A stretch of 64,000 bases of DNA from TMP-7 sp038212445. Lineage in GTDB: Bacteria > Acidobacteriota > Terriglobia > Bryobacterales > Bryobacteraceae. The notes under the pieces are model-generated. The model worked only from the letters and a program-made list of their open reading frames with translations, had not been told where the DNA came from and searched no databases. A program made the position numbers and the translations under genes. Where the stretch lies: positions 62,001 through 126,000 of the forward strand of contig JBBQUM010000009.1 in the NCBI GenBank assembly GCA_038212445.1. The letters run 5' to 3'. Below are positions 33,533 to 43,239 of the stretch, one piece after another. Position 1 is the first letter of the stretch. Each line of letters opens with the position of its first letter.

Positions 33533-36211
33533 ATGATGAGCTTCGAGAGGTTGAAACGGCGCCTACGCTATTGGGCACAGCGGTCAGACCGCGCTCGTCT
33601 GCTGCGTGAGGAGATGGACGCGCACATGGCCTTGAAGGCCGACGACTTGGAGGAGAACGGCATGAGTGCCAACGACGCGCGGTTTGAGGCAAGGCGCGAA
33701 TTCGGCAACGCGGCGCGGTTGCAGGAAGAAGCGCGCGGCACATGGATCGCGCGGTGGATGACGGACCTGGCGCAGGACACCGGCTACGCATGGCGCTCGA
33801 TACGCAAGCGTCCAGGGTTTGCGCTTGCGCCGGTGGTGTCGTCGGCGCTGGGGATTGGCGCGTGCTCGCTGATTTTCGGCATAGCGAGTTTCGCATTGCT
33901 GCGTCCGCTGCCGGTGAATGCGCCGTCGCGCCTGTTGAGCATCTCGGTACAGAACAAGGGCGGTCAGCCGGGCGGGACTCTGTCTTACCCCGACTACGGC
34001 GACTTGAAACAGATGCAGTCGTTTGAAGGAGTGACAGCATTCTTCCCGCTGATGCCGGCAGCGCTGGCAGTGAGGGGCGGACAGCCGCAGCGCTACTGGG
34101 GTTCGTTGGCGTCGGCGAACTATTTCGATGTGGTGCAGCCGCCGTTCCTGCTGGGCCGCGGCTTCGACGCCTCGAAGGATGACAAGCCGGGTGAGGCGCC
34201 GGTGATCGTCCTGAGCCATCATCTTTGGAGGTCGCGGTTCGGCGCTGACCGCTCGATCGTGGGACAGACGATCGCGCTGAATCATCGCAAGGTGACGGTG
34301 GCGGGGGTTACGGCGGCCGGTTTTCGCGGGACAGAAGTGGCGCTGATCGCCGACTTCTGGGTTCCGCTTTCGCTGCGGAGCGAATTGACCATCGGAGGGC
34401 CCGACGGAGCCGAATTCGTGGACCGCAACTCACAGTGGCTTTTCGCGACGGGCCGGCTGCGGGAGGGAGTTTCAACGTCAACGGCCACGTCGGAGATAGG
34501 CGTGATAGCGCGACGGCTGGAGGCTGCCTATCCTGCGTCCAACAAGGATCGCGGCTTTTACACGGTAGGCGCCGGGCAGATTCATCCGGCGGTGCGGCAA
34601 GGGATGGTGTTGTTCTTCGCGCTGCTGCTCGCGGTTTGCGCACTGCTGCTGTTGACGGCTTGCGCGAACGTCGCGAATTTGTTGCTGGCGCGGGCGTCTA
34701 CACGCCACAAGGAAATGGCGACGCGACTGGCGATCGGTGCAGGGCGCGGACGACTGATACGACAGGTGCTCACCGAAAGTGTGATGCTCGCAATCGCGGG
34801 CGGTGTGCTGGGGCTGCTGTTTGCGAGCATCGGAGCAAACAGCCTGGGCCGCTTCCAATTGCCGTTTCTGCTGCCGGTGGATTTCACGGTGTCGCTCGAC
34901 TATCGAGTGATGGTGTTCTCGATGCTTTTGTCGGTTGCGACCGGCATGATCTTCGGCCTGGCGCCGGCGCTCGAAAGCACGCGGAGGGACCTGGTAAGCG
35001 GCTTGAAGGACGCGCGCCTGAGTGTGCGCGGCCGTTGGTTCAGCCTGCGAAATGTGCTGGTGGTGAGCCAGGTGGCGATTTGCATGGTGCTGCTGGTATG
35101 CTCGGGACTTTTCCTGCGCAGCCTGGGGACCAGAGAGTCGATGGACCTGGGCCTGAAGCATCGCAACATACTACTGGCAGGTTTCGATCCGTCGGCCAAT
35201 CACGATGCCGCTGATCCCACGACGGTGCTGGACGAAGCGCTGCGCAACGCCGTGGCGATTCCCGGTGTCCAGTCCGCCGCACTCACCACGAGCGTGCCTT
35301 TGAGCCTGCTGGGAGTACAGGGCACCGCCATCGCGGAGGAGCGACTGGCGCAGAAGGACAAGGAGCAGGTTGGCACCGACATCTACGGCGTGTCGGCGGG
35401 ATTCTTCGATACGCTGGGCATCCGCATGATCGCGGGCGAGGATTTCCGTGCAGGTCGCGTGCAGGACGATGTCGTGATTCTGAATGCGATTGCCGCCGAG
35501 AAGCTGTTCCCGAAGCAAAGCGCGATTGGACGGCGCATTCAATTCGACGATAAACGGCTGGTGAAAGTGATCGGTATTGCGGCGACGAGTAAGTCGCGAA
35601 CGGTGGGCGAGGATCCGCAGGCGGTGCTCTATTTGCCGATTCTGCGCAACTTCAAGGATACGCATCCGCTGATGGGTGTGACGTTGATGGTACGGACGGC
35701 GGGCAGTCCGCTCAGTTATGTGCAGCCGGTGACGGCGGCGATTCGCGCGGCTGATCCGACGCTGGCGATTTTCGATGTGAGGCCGTTTGCGGAGCACCTG
35801 CATAATGCGCTACTTTTGCCGCGCGCGGCGGCTTTCCTCCTCGGGCTGGCGGGCCTGATGGGATTGCTGATTGCGAGCGTCGGCATTTACGGAGTGATCA
35901 GTTTCACGGTGGCGCGGCAGACCAAGGAGATCGGCATTCGGATGGCCCTGGGCGCGCGCCGCAGTCAGGTTGTGGCGATGGTGCTGCAGCGGGGACTGAT
36001 TCTGACGGCCGTCGGGACAGGGATGGGTCTTGGGATGGCGCTGGCGCTGAGCCGCATGGTTTCGAGCATGTTGTACGGGGTGAGTCCCACCGATCCCCTG
36101 ACGTTCATCGCAGTGCCGTTAATCCTGCTGGTAATCGCGCTCACGGCATGCCTGGTGCCGGCGCGACGCGCGGCGACGCTCGATCCGACGGGCACGCTAC
36201 GGGCGGACTAA
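33533..36211 (+). CDS. MacB/FtsX-type ABC transporter permease (ADOP family)
   Basis: The 892-residue inner-membrane protein starts with an N-terminal soluble helical segment (about 1-80, LREEMDAHMALKADDLEENGMSANDARFEARREFGN). The permease core has two FtsX-like halves, each with a MacB periplasmic domain. Conserved stretches are LLLLTACANVANLLLARASTRHKEMATRLAIGAGRGRLIRQVL and ISFTVARQTKEIGIRMALGARRSQVVAMVL. It has no ATPase domain, so it must pair with a separate ATP-binding protein. It is the second gene of a PadR-controlled operon (GAGGAGG before the start). Confidence 0.93.
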   Translation: MMSFERLKRRLRYWAQRSDRARLLREEMDAHMALKADDLEENGMSANDARFEARREFGNAARLQEEARGTWIARWMTDLAQDTGYAWRSIRKRPGFALAPVVSSALGIGACSLIFGIASFALLRPLPVNAPSRLLSISVQNKGGQPGGTLSYPDYGDLKQMQSFEGVTAFFPLMPAALAVRGGQPQRYWGSLASANYFDVVQPPFLLGRGFDASKDDKPGEAPVIVLSHHLWRSRFGADRSIVGQTIALNHRKVTVAGVTAAGFRGTEVALIADFWVPLSLRSELTIGGPDGAEFVDRNSQWLFATGRLREGVSTSTATSEIGVIARRLEAAYPASNKDRGFYTVGAGQIHPAVRQGMVLFFALLLAVCALLLLTACANVANLLLARASTRHKEMATRLAIGAGRGRLIRQVLTESVMLAIAGGVLGLLFASIGANSLGRFQLPFLLPVDFTVSLDYRVMVFSMLLSVATGMIFGLAPALESTRRDLVSGLKDARLSVRGRWFSLRNVLVVSQVAICMVLLVCSGLFLRSLGTRESMDLGLKHRNILLAGFDPSANHDAADPTTVLDEALRNAVAIPGVQSAALTTSVPLSLLGVQGTAIAEERLAQKDKEQVGTDIYGVSAGFFDTLGIRMIAGEDFRAGRVQDDVVILNAIAAEKLFPKQSAIGRRIQFDDKRLVKVIGIAATSKSRTVGEDPQAVLYLPILRNFKDTHPLMGVTLMVRTAGSPLSYVQPVTAAIRAADPTLAIFDVRPFAEHLHNALLLPRAAAFLLGLAGLMGLLIASVGIYGVISFTVARQTKEIGIRMALGARRSQVVAMVLQRGLILTAVGTGMGLGMALALSRMVSSMLYGVSPTDPLTFIAVPLILLVIALTACLVPARRAATLDPTGTLRAD

Positions 36212-36213
36212 AG

Positions 36214-36420
36214 GGTTGCTGAGAAACTCGGCCGGCGTGTTTCCAACTGAAACGAAGGACGCCTTTGTGTTTGAAGCCGATGCGAGGACCTGATAGCGAG
36301 CAGAGTTCGATGTTCAGCTATGGGTCGCCGGAACAGCGCGTGCCTGTAAAGCATCCGTTCCGAGCAATACGATCGATGGGGGACGAGGCCCTGAAAGCCT
36401 CAGGTAATTTGCTACGGTTT
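36214..36420 (+). pseudogene. 5' remnant of an IS5/IS1182-like transposase
   Basis: From an ATG at 36280 the frame reads MRGPDSEQSSMFSYGSPEQRVPVKHPFRAIRSMGDEALKAS, which matches the N-terminus of IS5/IS1182-type transposases. Thereafter the sequence loses similarity and no DDE residues are found. The preceding GGGTTGCTGAGAAACTCGG at 36214-36232 may be the left terminal inverted repeat; this was not tested. Confidence 0.65.
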
Positions 36421-36671
36421 CGCGGCGCCCAATGGTTTCCGGCTCAATCCGCAGCAGCCCAGCCGCCCAAGGCCGATGACTTGTTGTTGTTTCTCTTCGC
36501 TCAAGGCGTTGCTCACACCGTCGGAGCTTGCTTCGCTAGGTCCGATTTTGACGTCCTGAGCCCTACGTCGGAAGATAGCCCATCCAGTGAGTGACCGCTA
36601 TGAACACGGCAGCATCATCCTAAGTGGCAACAAGAGCTCCGGCGGCCGGGGTTCCGTGTTTGGGGCTGCGG

Positions 36672-36760
36672 GTCCTCGTCGATGTCCCCATTCGGAATGA
36701 CGGTAATGGCACTGGGCAGTCCGTGTTTGGTGGCGTTGGCGGCGGAGCGGTGAAGGAAGC
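36672..36760 (-). pseudogene. degenerate fragment of a second STGPRT/NATKHGL gene
   Basis: Reading leftwards the DNA encodes RSAANATKHGLPSAITVIPNGDIDEDP, clearly related to SAANATKHGLSSAFTVLPNEDLDEYDE in the intact gene at 29.8-30.5 kb. No start codon or downstream frame is kept. It sits between the transposase remnant and the YfiR gene. Confidence 0.65.
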
Positions 36761-36773
36761 CGCGCGAACCGCA

Positions 36774-37367
36774 TCACGGGAGCGTTCTCGCGTTGCGGGA
36801 CAGTCTGAGCATTCTTGGACTCACATCAAGATTGGAGCGCCGGACGGCATCCAGGTTGGAATCAAACCTGACCTTGCGTTCTTCCACAACGAGGTCGAAC
36901 ATGCCGCCCACTTCTGTCAGGCCGGGCCCGTTTCCGATGGTGAGCACCGGGAAATTTCTTAGCGGGTTGAGAGCGGAAGAGGCGATCTTATACTGGTTGG
37001 CGTCGACGAGGAGCACGCGGCAGCGCTGCGGATCGGGATTGGGTTCGAGCCTGAACTGAATGATGCGATCCCCGACTTGTTTTCCGGAAGCGATCTTCTT
37101 GACAGCGTCGGAGAAGTCGCTGTTGGCGAGAGCGCAGACCGGAAGATTTCCAGCATCACGATCGTCCGGCAGGTTCTTCCAATTCACCAGGCGAATGAAA
37201 TTCATTACGAATTCCGCCTTGATTTCCAGCTCACTGCGCATGCGTTCAGGTGCAGCGTCCGCCGTCAGACGAGAGACGCAGAGCACAACCAGGGCGAAGA
37301 CCGCTGCGCAATGTGCGTAGCGGGATCCCACAACGATACAACCCGCAGGTGCACGGTTAGTCATCAC
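36774..37367 (-). CDS. YfiR-family (DUF4154) secreted protein
   Basis: The 197-residue protein has an N-terminal export signal (hydrophobic AAVFALVVLCVSRLTADA). The YfiR domain follows: EIKAEFVMNFIRLVNWKNLPD, CALANSDFSDAVKK, CRVLLVDANQYKI, LTIGNGPGLTEVGGMFDLVVEERKVRFDSNLDAVRRSNLDVSPRMLRL. In Pseudomonas, YfiR is a periplasmic inhibitor of the diguanylate cyclase YfiN; in acidobacteria the domain commonly sits beside TonB receptors. Its start overlaps the receptor's end by 11 bp (ATG inside the stop region), so they are one operon. No partner cyclase or histidine kinase lies next to it. Confidence 0.85.
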   Translation of the reverse strand: MMTNRAPAGCIVVGSRYAHCAAVFALVVLCVSRLTADAAPERMRSELEIKAEFVMNFIRLVNWKNLPDDRDAGNLPVCALANSDFSDAVKKIASGKQVGDRIIQFRLEPNPDPQRCRVLLVDANQYKIASSALNPLRNFPVLTIGNGPGLTEVGGMFDLVVEERKVRFDSNLDAVRRSNLDVSPRMLRLSRNARTLP

Positions 37368-39324
37368 GCCATGTAAGCCTCACAAAGAGCGTGCGGCCCG
37401 AGGCAGGCATCAAACGGGTGGCATGTTCCGGGCTAAGCGGATCGGAGTACGCGGTGTTCAGGAGATTGCGGACACCCATCTGCAGCTGGAGGCCGGATTG
37501 CGGGCGGTGTGCGGTGAACGTGAGATCGGCAATGGTCGCTCGAGGCGCGCTCTCGCTGTAAGCCGTGAGCCTGGATCCGACGTAGCGCACTGCGCCCGCG
37601 ATGAAGATGCGTTTACCCGGCAGCGGTATTGAAGCTCTGAATTGAGCTAGTCGACCCGGTGAGTTCTCGACGTGAGCCGTTGAGTTGATACCGCGCGTCC
37701 GCTGCATGGTGAAGCTCACGGCGGTTTCAAGCCACTCGCTAGGGTGGCCCTCAACCTCGAATTCCGCGCCGGTTGCCGTCGCCTTGGACGCGTTCCTGTA
37801 CTGGAGTGTATCGTCCGATACCGGGACGCCAACGATCATGTCACCCAGTCGATAGTGAAAAGCCGTCGTGATCAGTTTGACCCGTTTCTTTAATAGCTGT
37901 TCTCTCGCAAACTCGAAAGTATCGATGCGCTCGGCCTGTAGCGCGGGGTTCGGCTCCCAGTAGCGTTCAAAGGTGGAAGGATTGCGGAAAGCACGGCCGT
38001 ACAGGAACTTATACGTCGTGGTTCCTTCTTTATAGACGAGCGCGAGACGAGGCGAAAGGGCTGATGGGTCATAGCTGGTGTTGTCCAGGCGCACGCCGAG
38101 AATCGCCGTCCAGTGAGAGGAGAGCGTCAACTCCTGCTGAGCGAAGACCCCGAGGCTTTTCCGTGGATATCGAAGGCGGAAATTCTCGGTTCGTGTGACC
38201 CCGTTACTGGTGTCGAGCACATCAACGTTGTATTGGAGATTTTGTAGATCGGCGTTGACCTCACCGCCGAGGGTGAGGGTTCCAAGACGTTTTGTGGCGT
38301 GATTGAAGACGAACTGGCTGCCTACCCAGTCGCCGAGCGCTCCATCGAAGTTCGTGCTGCCGCCACCGTAATTGAAGACTCCGTCGTAACGATACTGGTC
38401 ATAGTAGGCGCGCCAGCGGATTGTCGTGTTTTCGCCCAGGGGGCGGCTCCACGCAGCCTCGATGAAGTTTCGCGACTCGAGATCAGTGGTGCCGGTGTTA
38501 CCGACTTCGGCGCGATACCAGCCAGTGGGCGCGATGAATTTATGTTGTCCCAAGAGAGCGGTAACCGACCAGTTTCTCCAGGTTAGTTCGGCGAACAACT
38601 TGTAGCCCTTGGCCTCGCCCACATGTCCGATGGCGCTGGGGAATAGGCCAGCCTCAGCCCGTTCGGGGAAGTCGACGGTCCGCCCCAATGCGTTTGAGCC
38701 CGAAAGGGACAGGAGAACGTTGGCTTCCCGGCCGAGGCTAAAGGATGTCATGAGACTGGCGGTTTGTTCGCCATGGGTGCCAGCCAGGGTGCTCACACTT
38801 GTCCGGGGGGCATTGGAAGGCGACTTGGTGATGAGGTTGATGGTGGCAAAGATTCCGTTGCTCCCGTAAAGCGCCGAAGAAGGCCCGCGGACGATTTCGA
38901 TCTGATCGACTAACTGCAGATCAAGTGGAAAGTCATCGCCGAAATAGTACATCGCGCTGTAGACATTGTCGGTAAGCTGATGGCCATTGATCAGTACCAG
39001 AAAACGCGTGTTGAGGTCGCCGAGCAAGGAGAAGCCCCGCGTTCCTACGAAAGTGAAGGAGCCATCGGAGTTTGAGTAGAAGCTGCGAACTCCGGAGAGG
39101 ACCTCCGCCAAGGTGCGATAGCCGTAACGGCGGATGTCTTCCGCGGTGACCACGGTGACGCTGGCCGGGGCATCCTGTAAGGACTGCTTTCGGAGGGTGG
39201 CGGTCTGAACCGTCGCGTTCATCAGCCGTTCGAGGCCCAGGTCATCCGAGGGGGCCTGTGCGGGGGACTCTTGTGCCAGCACGGTCGACAGTGTCAGCGC
39301 GACTACTATCCAAGAGTAAAACAT
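37357..39324 (-). CDS. TonB-dependent receptor, plug plus barrel
   Basis: The outer-membrane receptor has about 655 residues. A signal peptide (MFYSWIVVALTLSTVLAQ) starts at the ATG at 39322-39324; an upstream extension of 49 residues is unlikely. The plug (about 40-165) contains VTVVTAEDIRRYGYRTLAEVLSGVRSFY, VGTRGFSLLGDLNTRFLVLINGHQLTDN and DQIEIVRGPSSALYGSNGIFATINLITKSP. A 22-stranded barrel ends in VRLTWRDD. It would import a small molecule such as a chelate or vitamin. It has no carboxypeptidase-regulatory domain, unlike the other receptors here. The ATG of the downstream YfiR gene overlaps it. Confidence 0.9.
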   Translation of the reverse strand: MFYSWIVVALTLSTVLAQESPAQAPSDDLGLERLMNATVQTATLRKQSLQDAPASVTVVTAEDIRRYGYRTLAEVLSGVRSFYSNSDGSFTFVGTRGFSLLGDLNTRFLVLINGHQLTDNVYSAMYYFGDDFPLDLQLVDQIEIVRGPSSALYGSNGIFATINLITKSPSNAPRTSVSTLAGTHGEQTASLMTSFSLGREANVLLSLSGSNALGRTVDFPERAEAGLFPSAIGHVGEAKGYKLFAELTWRNWSVTALLGQHKFIAPTGWYRAEVGNTGTTDLESRNFIEAAWSRPLGENTTIRWRAYYDQYRYDGVFNYGGGSTNFDGALGDWVGSQFVFNHATKRLGTLTLGGEVNADLQNLQYNVDVLDTSNGVTRTENFRLRYPRKSLGVFAQQELTLSSHWTAILGVRLDNTSYDPSALSPRLALVYKEGTTTYKFLYGRAFRNPSTFERYWEPNPALQAERIDTFEFAREQLLKKRVKLITTAFHYRLGDMIVGVPVSDDTLQYRNASKATATGAEFEVEGHPSEWLETAVSFTMQRTRGINSTAHVENSPGRLAQFRASIPLPGKRIFIAGAVRYVGSRLTAYSESAPRATIADLTFTAHRPQSGLQLQMGVRNLLNTAYSDPLSPEHATRLMPASGRTLFVRLTWRDD

Positions 39325-39698
39325 CTTAAGATACGAATCGGTTGAATGCGTCAAATTCTGCAGGCAGAACCATCTGACGGACAGTACTTTGTAGCCCCGG
39401 AGCATATGCTCGCTGGGCGCCAGCAGTCGATTCAGGCGGAGCGAGGCGGGATGCTGAAGTCGGCGAGACAACGACGTTAGAGCGACGGCGAACTCGCGGC
39501 GTGAGTCAGGGGACGGTCTCCTGCGAGCCAGTTGAACCCACTACATGACGAGTTCTATTTGTGACAAAAGGTCCCATCGAAGGGCCATAGTATCTATCCT
39601 CTAGTAGCAAACGACAGGTAAGCTAAAGTTCTAGTATCAACAAGTTGAGCGGCCTCGACTTTTGGTTGTCGTCCTGCAGCATCGACACCAGGACTCAT
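39325..39698. other. divergent intergenic region between the TonB receptor and the S8 peptidase
   Basis: It contains the apparent 49-codon extension of the receptor frame and no gene of its own. It probably holds both promoters, but no consensus hexamers stand out. Confidence 0.45.
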
Positions 39699-41411
39699 AT
39701 GAAAGTCAGCTCTCTTTTAACCACGTCGTTATTGATTTCAAGTTTCGCAACGGCCGGCCAACATCCGAAAATCGCCCATGAACTCGAAAGCCCCGGCGCC
39801 GATGCTGTAGCGGATGTGATCGTTCAATACCGCCAGCCTTCCCGCACCGACACGTAAACCGTGCCAAGATGCACGGCGGAGCCCACAAAGGCAGGCTCGA
39901 GTTAGTGAACGGAGAGGTATACCGGGCCAGCGGACGGACAATCGCGGAAATCGCCGACGATCCGGACGTGGTGATGATCTCTCCCGACCATCAACTGTCC
40001 GCGTTTCTCGATCGTGCTACGGCGTCGGCGAACTACAATCAGCTCGCAAGTTACCTGGACGGAATCAATGCCGGGAAAGGCGTAGGAATTGGGATCGCCA
40101 TCATCGACAGCGGTGTCGAGGTGAATCACCCGAATTTCAAAGGGTTCAACTCCACTGCATCCCGAATCGTCTACAACGAGCGCTTCGTGCCGGGCGAGCC
40201 GATCAATGACTGGTTCGGACATGGCCGCCATGTCGCGGGCATCGCCGCAGGGGCCGACAATCTGACTGCGCTCAGCGGCAACTCGCTGACGCATTGGTTC
40301 TGGGGCTTCGCGCCCGACGCGACGATCATCAACCTGAAGGCGCTGAACCAGAATGGGGCCGGCACGGACTCCCAGGTGATCTCGGCAGTGAATCGCGCGA
40401 TCAGCCTGAAGAAGACCTACAACATTCGTGTGATCAATATGTCACTCGGCCGACCGGTGACGACCTCCTACAAGAATGATCCGTTATGCCAGGCCGTTGA
40501 GGCCGCATGGAAGGCAGGCATCGTGGTGGTGGTTTCGGCGGGGAACAACGGTCGCGACAACATTCAGAACAATGCCGGCTATGGAACTATCTCGGCCCCC
40601 GGCAACGACCCGTATGTGATTACCGTCGGGGCCGCCAACAGCAAAGGTGACACCAATCGATCGAATGACGTCATGGCGACATACAGTTCAAAAGGTCCGA
40701 CGGCTGTTGACCACATTGTGAAACCGGATCTCATCGCGCCCCGGAACCGGATCATCTCTTCTCAATCCGGCGGCTCCAATCTCGTAAGCAGCTACCCGGC
40801 GCACCGGCCTGACGTCGAGTATTACTTCCCGAACGCTGCTTCCTCGCTTTCACCTCATTTCTACCAACTCTCCGGCACCAGCATGGCTGCGCCGGTGGTT
40901 AGCGGGATTGTCGCTCTACTGCTCCAGAAGACACCCACCCTCACGCCGGACCAAGTGAAGGCGAGGCTGATGCGGACGGCGTGGCGGGGCTTCCCGTCCA
41001 TCATGTCCACATACGATCCGGCCACCAACAAAACCTACACGGCATATAACGACATGTTCACTGTGGGCGCTGGAATGGTGGACGCCTGGGCGGCGTACAA
41101 CGACACAACCGCTGGGACGGGCTCTGCTCCTTCGCCCCAGGCATATTGGGACTCCACTGCCAAGAAGGCGATGCTCTCGTGGAATCCGATTGGTGCGAGC
41201 GGAATTGTCTGGGGCTCAGGCATCGTCTGGGGCTCAGGCATCGTGTGGGGCTCGAACGTCTCGGGAAAATGCGATCGTCTGGGGTAGCGGTATTGTCTGG
41301 GGCAGTTCCACCATTCAAGGTTTTGGGATCGTATGGGGGAGCACCTCGCCGTGGGCCACATCAGCGCCCGGCGGAGAATCGGTATTGATCGGCGTCAACG
41401 GAGAGAACTAG
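39699..41411 (+). pseudogene. subtilisin-like (S8) serine peptidase with two frameshifts
   Basis: A signal peptide (MKVSSLLTTSLLISSFATAG) and the start of the pro-region are in one frame up to about 39845 (VADVIVQYRQP). The main frame then continues with the pro-region (HGGAHKGRLELVNGEVYR) and catalytic domain: Asp in IGIAIIDSGVEVNHPNF, His in DWFGHGRHVAGIAAG, Ser in LSGTSMAAPVVSGIVALLLQ. A C-terminal tail of tandem GIVWGS hexapeptides follows. A further one-base shift near 41265 moves the last repeats (ENAIVWGSGIVWGSSTIQGFGIVWGS...) into another frame, ending at 41411. All three catalytic residues are present. If the indels are real, the gene lacks export and tail continuity. Confidence 0.8.
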
Positions 41412-41548
41412 CGAGCAGGCGGCTAAGGCGACTGTGAAAGTTCAATTGGGGCCCGCGGTGGGCAATTTCCTTGGAAGGCGACTTGCTTCCGGCTGCGCGG
41501 GTGGGCGCATATCCGTCTCAGAGTCAGATGACGAGTACGTGAGAGCCG

Positions 41549-42070
41549 TTAAGACGCTTCACCAATTGCGCGACGGAGATCCTTGAGGAGCAACAGAAGC
41601 TGATACGGATCGATCGGCGACTCATCGAAGCCAAAGTGCAGATAGAACCGCCGTGCCGCTGCGTCGATTGCATGGACAAGAACGGCGCGCACAGCCACGA
41701 TATCGGCGGCTTCCGCGATGCGGCTGAGTGCATCAAACAACAGCGCTTTGCCAAGACCCTTCCCCTGTTGATTTTGATCAACTGCCAGCCTGGCAAGCAG
41801 CACGACGCCAATAGGATGATTTGCCAAGCCCTTCGCGACTCTTTGGGGACTCTCATGCTTGTGTACCGACCCTGTCGTGAGTGCGTAGTAGCCGACCACT
41901 TGATTACCCTCAAGCGCGACATACGTTTTTGCGGAGTCCGATTGTTGGTTGGTCCATGCGAACTTCTTCAGCCATTCGTTGAGGGTCGCGTTGGCGCAAT
42001 CAAAATCGCCCAATTCGTATTCGCGACGGAGTTTGTCGATGCGAAATTCGGGGCGGCTCGCGGTCCTCAC
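41549..42070 (-). CDS. GNAT-fold toxin of a DUF1778/GNAT toxin-antitoxin pair (TacT/AtaT-like)
   Basis: The 173-residue acetyltransferase has the acetyl-CoA loop QQGKGLGKALL at about 101-111 (preceded by LLARLAVDQN) and the FYLHFGFDESPIDPYQL motif, with Y143 in the catalytic position. Relatives such as TacT and AtaT acetylate the amino group of aminoacyl-tRNA and block translation. Its start overlaps the antitoxin stop by 4 bp. The frame is intact, unlike many neighbours. Confidence 0.88.
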   Translation of the reverse strand: MRTASRPEFRIDKLRREYELGDFDCANATLNEWLKKFAWTNQQSDSAKTYVALEGNQVVGYYALTTGSVHKHESPQRVAKGLANHPIGVVLLARLAVDQNQQGKGLGKALLFDALSRIAEAADIVAVRAVLVHAIDAAARRFYLHFGFDESPIDPYQLLLLLKDLRRAIGEAS

Positions 42071-42360
42071 GACCGGCGCTTGGCCACGTGCCGCTCTTTG
42101 AACAATTTACGCAGGCGCGGCTTGGTTTGGGTAGGGCGGTCAAGCGCCACTAAGAACGCTTTCCACTGTTTGTCATCAAGCACGAAGCGAGTTTGATCTG
42201 CGAGCGCCTGCTCAGCTTTCTCACGAGCGCTGCGCATGATGAACTCAGTTACGTTGACGCCCTGGCGCTCGGCCGCCGCCCTAATCAGTTCTTCTTCCGA
42301 AGCCGTTGCACGAAGTTGAAGGCGGCGATCGCGCGGTTGATCCGGGCTCGAAAGTGCCAT
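42067..42360 (-). CDS. DUF1778-family antitoxin
   Basis: The 97-residue protein has an N-terminal ribbon-helix-helix segment (RDRRLQLRATASEEELIRAAAERQGVNVTEFIMRSAREKAEQAL) and a C-terminal toxin-binding tail (DDKQWKAFLVALDRPTQTKPRLRKLF). These proteins neutralise the GNAT toxin and repress their own operon. AGGAGG lies just before the ATG. It is the first gene of the pair. Confidence 0.88.
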   Translation of the reverse strand: MALSSPDQPRDRRLQLRATASEEELIRAAAERQGVNVTEFIMRSAREKAEQALADQTRFVLDDKQWKAFLVALDRPTQTKPRLRKLFKERHVAKRRS

Positions 42361-42379
42361 GGTGCCTCCTGCTTTCGTT

Positions 42380-42394
42380 GTACTGCCATTGTAC
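42380..42394 (-). promoter_or_regulatory. candidate operator/promoter of the toxin-antitoxin pair
   Basis: GTAC-N7-GTAC (42380-42394) encloses a -10-like TACAAT (42388-42393 on the minus strand), about 28 bp upstream of the antitoxin ATG. The symmetric half-sites could be bound by the ribbon-helix-helix antitoxin for autorepression. Confidence 0.4.
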
Positions 42395-42563
42395 TCCGAT
42401 CACGGACGGGGCACGAAATCCTTCGCCTGAATTGCCAGTCGCGCCGCTGCCGAATGGGAAGAGGGGAGGCTTATCGGTCCTCGGATTTTCAGCAGCCATC
42501 GTGGATGGCACGCCGAGACGCAAGCGGAAGGTGAAGACGCATTTTTGACTTCGCAAAAATCGG

Positions 42564-43109
42564 TTAGGGTGTGGCGGGGCCGGTTAACGCAACATCCTCG
42601 GACATACAGGCCCACCCTTCCCGTCCTTCTGATGGGCCACTCGTTATGCGGACGCGCACGTAGTAGGCGTCATTCGAAGGGTTCTTCGAGCAACCCGCTT
42701 TTGAGTGTTCCAGGAACCGGCAATAGGATCTACGCGCGACGACCGGGACAGCCGGTTGTTGATGCATGGCGGCCATAAAGGCCAAACGTGCAGGAATGTA
42801 TTTCTCTGGATGACTGAAGAGCGAACTGAGTACCTGACCCCGTTCGCCAGTTCCACCGGCGCTCTGAATTGCTAGTTGTGCCTTCTGGCGCTCGTCACGA
42901 TCAAATGATTCCTGGCGATGAATGAGTTCGCGGACTCGTGATGAATCCAGGATCAACGGAATTCTGTCACGTTCTGTGGTCTTGCCACTGCGATCCTGGA
43001 TCCAATCAAAACCCAGCACGGCCATACCTACGGCAACCAGAGAGGCGATTCCGATTAGCCCGTACACGTGGAAATCGCGAACAGTTTGCCGAACCTGCCT
43101 CACGGACAA
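42564..43109 (-). CDS. hypothetical membrane-anchored protein
   Basis: The 181-residue protein has one N-terminal membrane helix (about 16-34, GLIGIASLVAVGMAVLGF) after a short basic segment. A soluble, helical, charged region follows, then a C-terminal portion with three or four cysteines (SYCRFLEHSKAGC, GWACMSED). No family is recognised. The start is either a TTG at 43107-43109 or a GTG two codons later. It lies between the toxin-antitoxin pair and the NHL pseudogene. Confidence 0.5.
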   Translation of the reverse strand: MSVRQVRQTVRDFHVYGLIGIASLVAVGMAVLGFDWIQDRSGKTTERDRIPLILDSSRVRELIHRQESFDRDERQKAQLAIQSAGGTGERGQVLSSLFSHPEKYIPARLAFMAAMHQQPAVPVVARRSYCRFLEHSKAGCSKNPSNDAYYVRVRITSGPSEGREGWACMSEDVALTGPATP

Positions 43110-43239
43110 AGGATATCAGCGCGTTACAGCACTTGGCAGTTAGCGGCAATAGGAATGTTGCGGGAGGCTCCCGGAAAGTATTCTTGTCGTCCCATGGTGG
43201 TGAGCAGCACACGAGGCGGCAAAGTCGAGATAACGCGGT

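Noticed and set aside
41190..41411. Separate 73-residue protein at the end of the S8 gene
   Set aside because: It is the continuation of the S8 tail repeats in a shifted frame rather than a gene.
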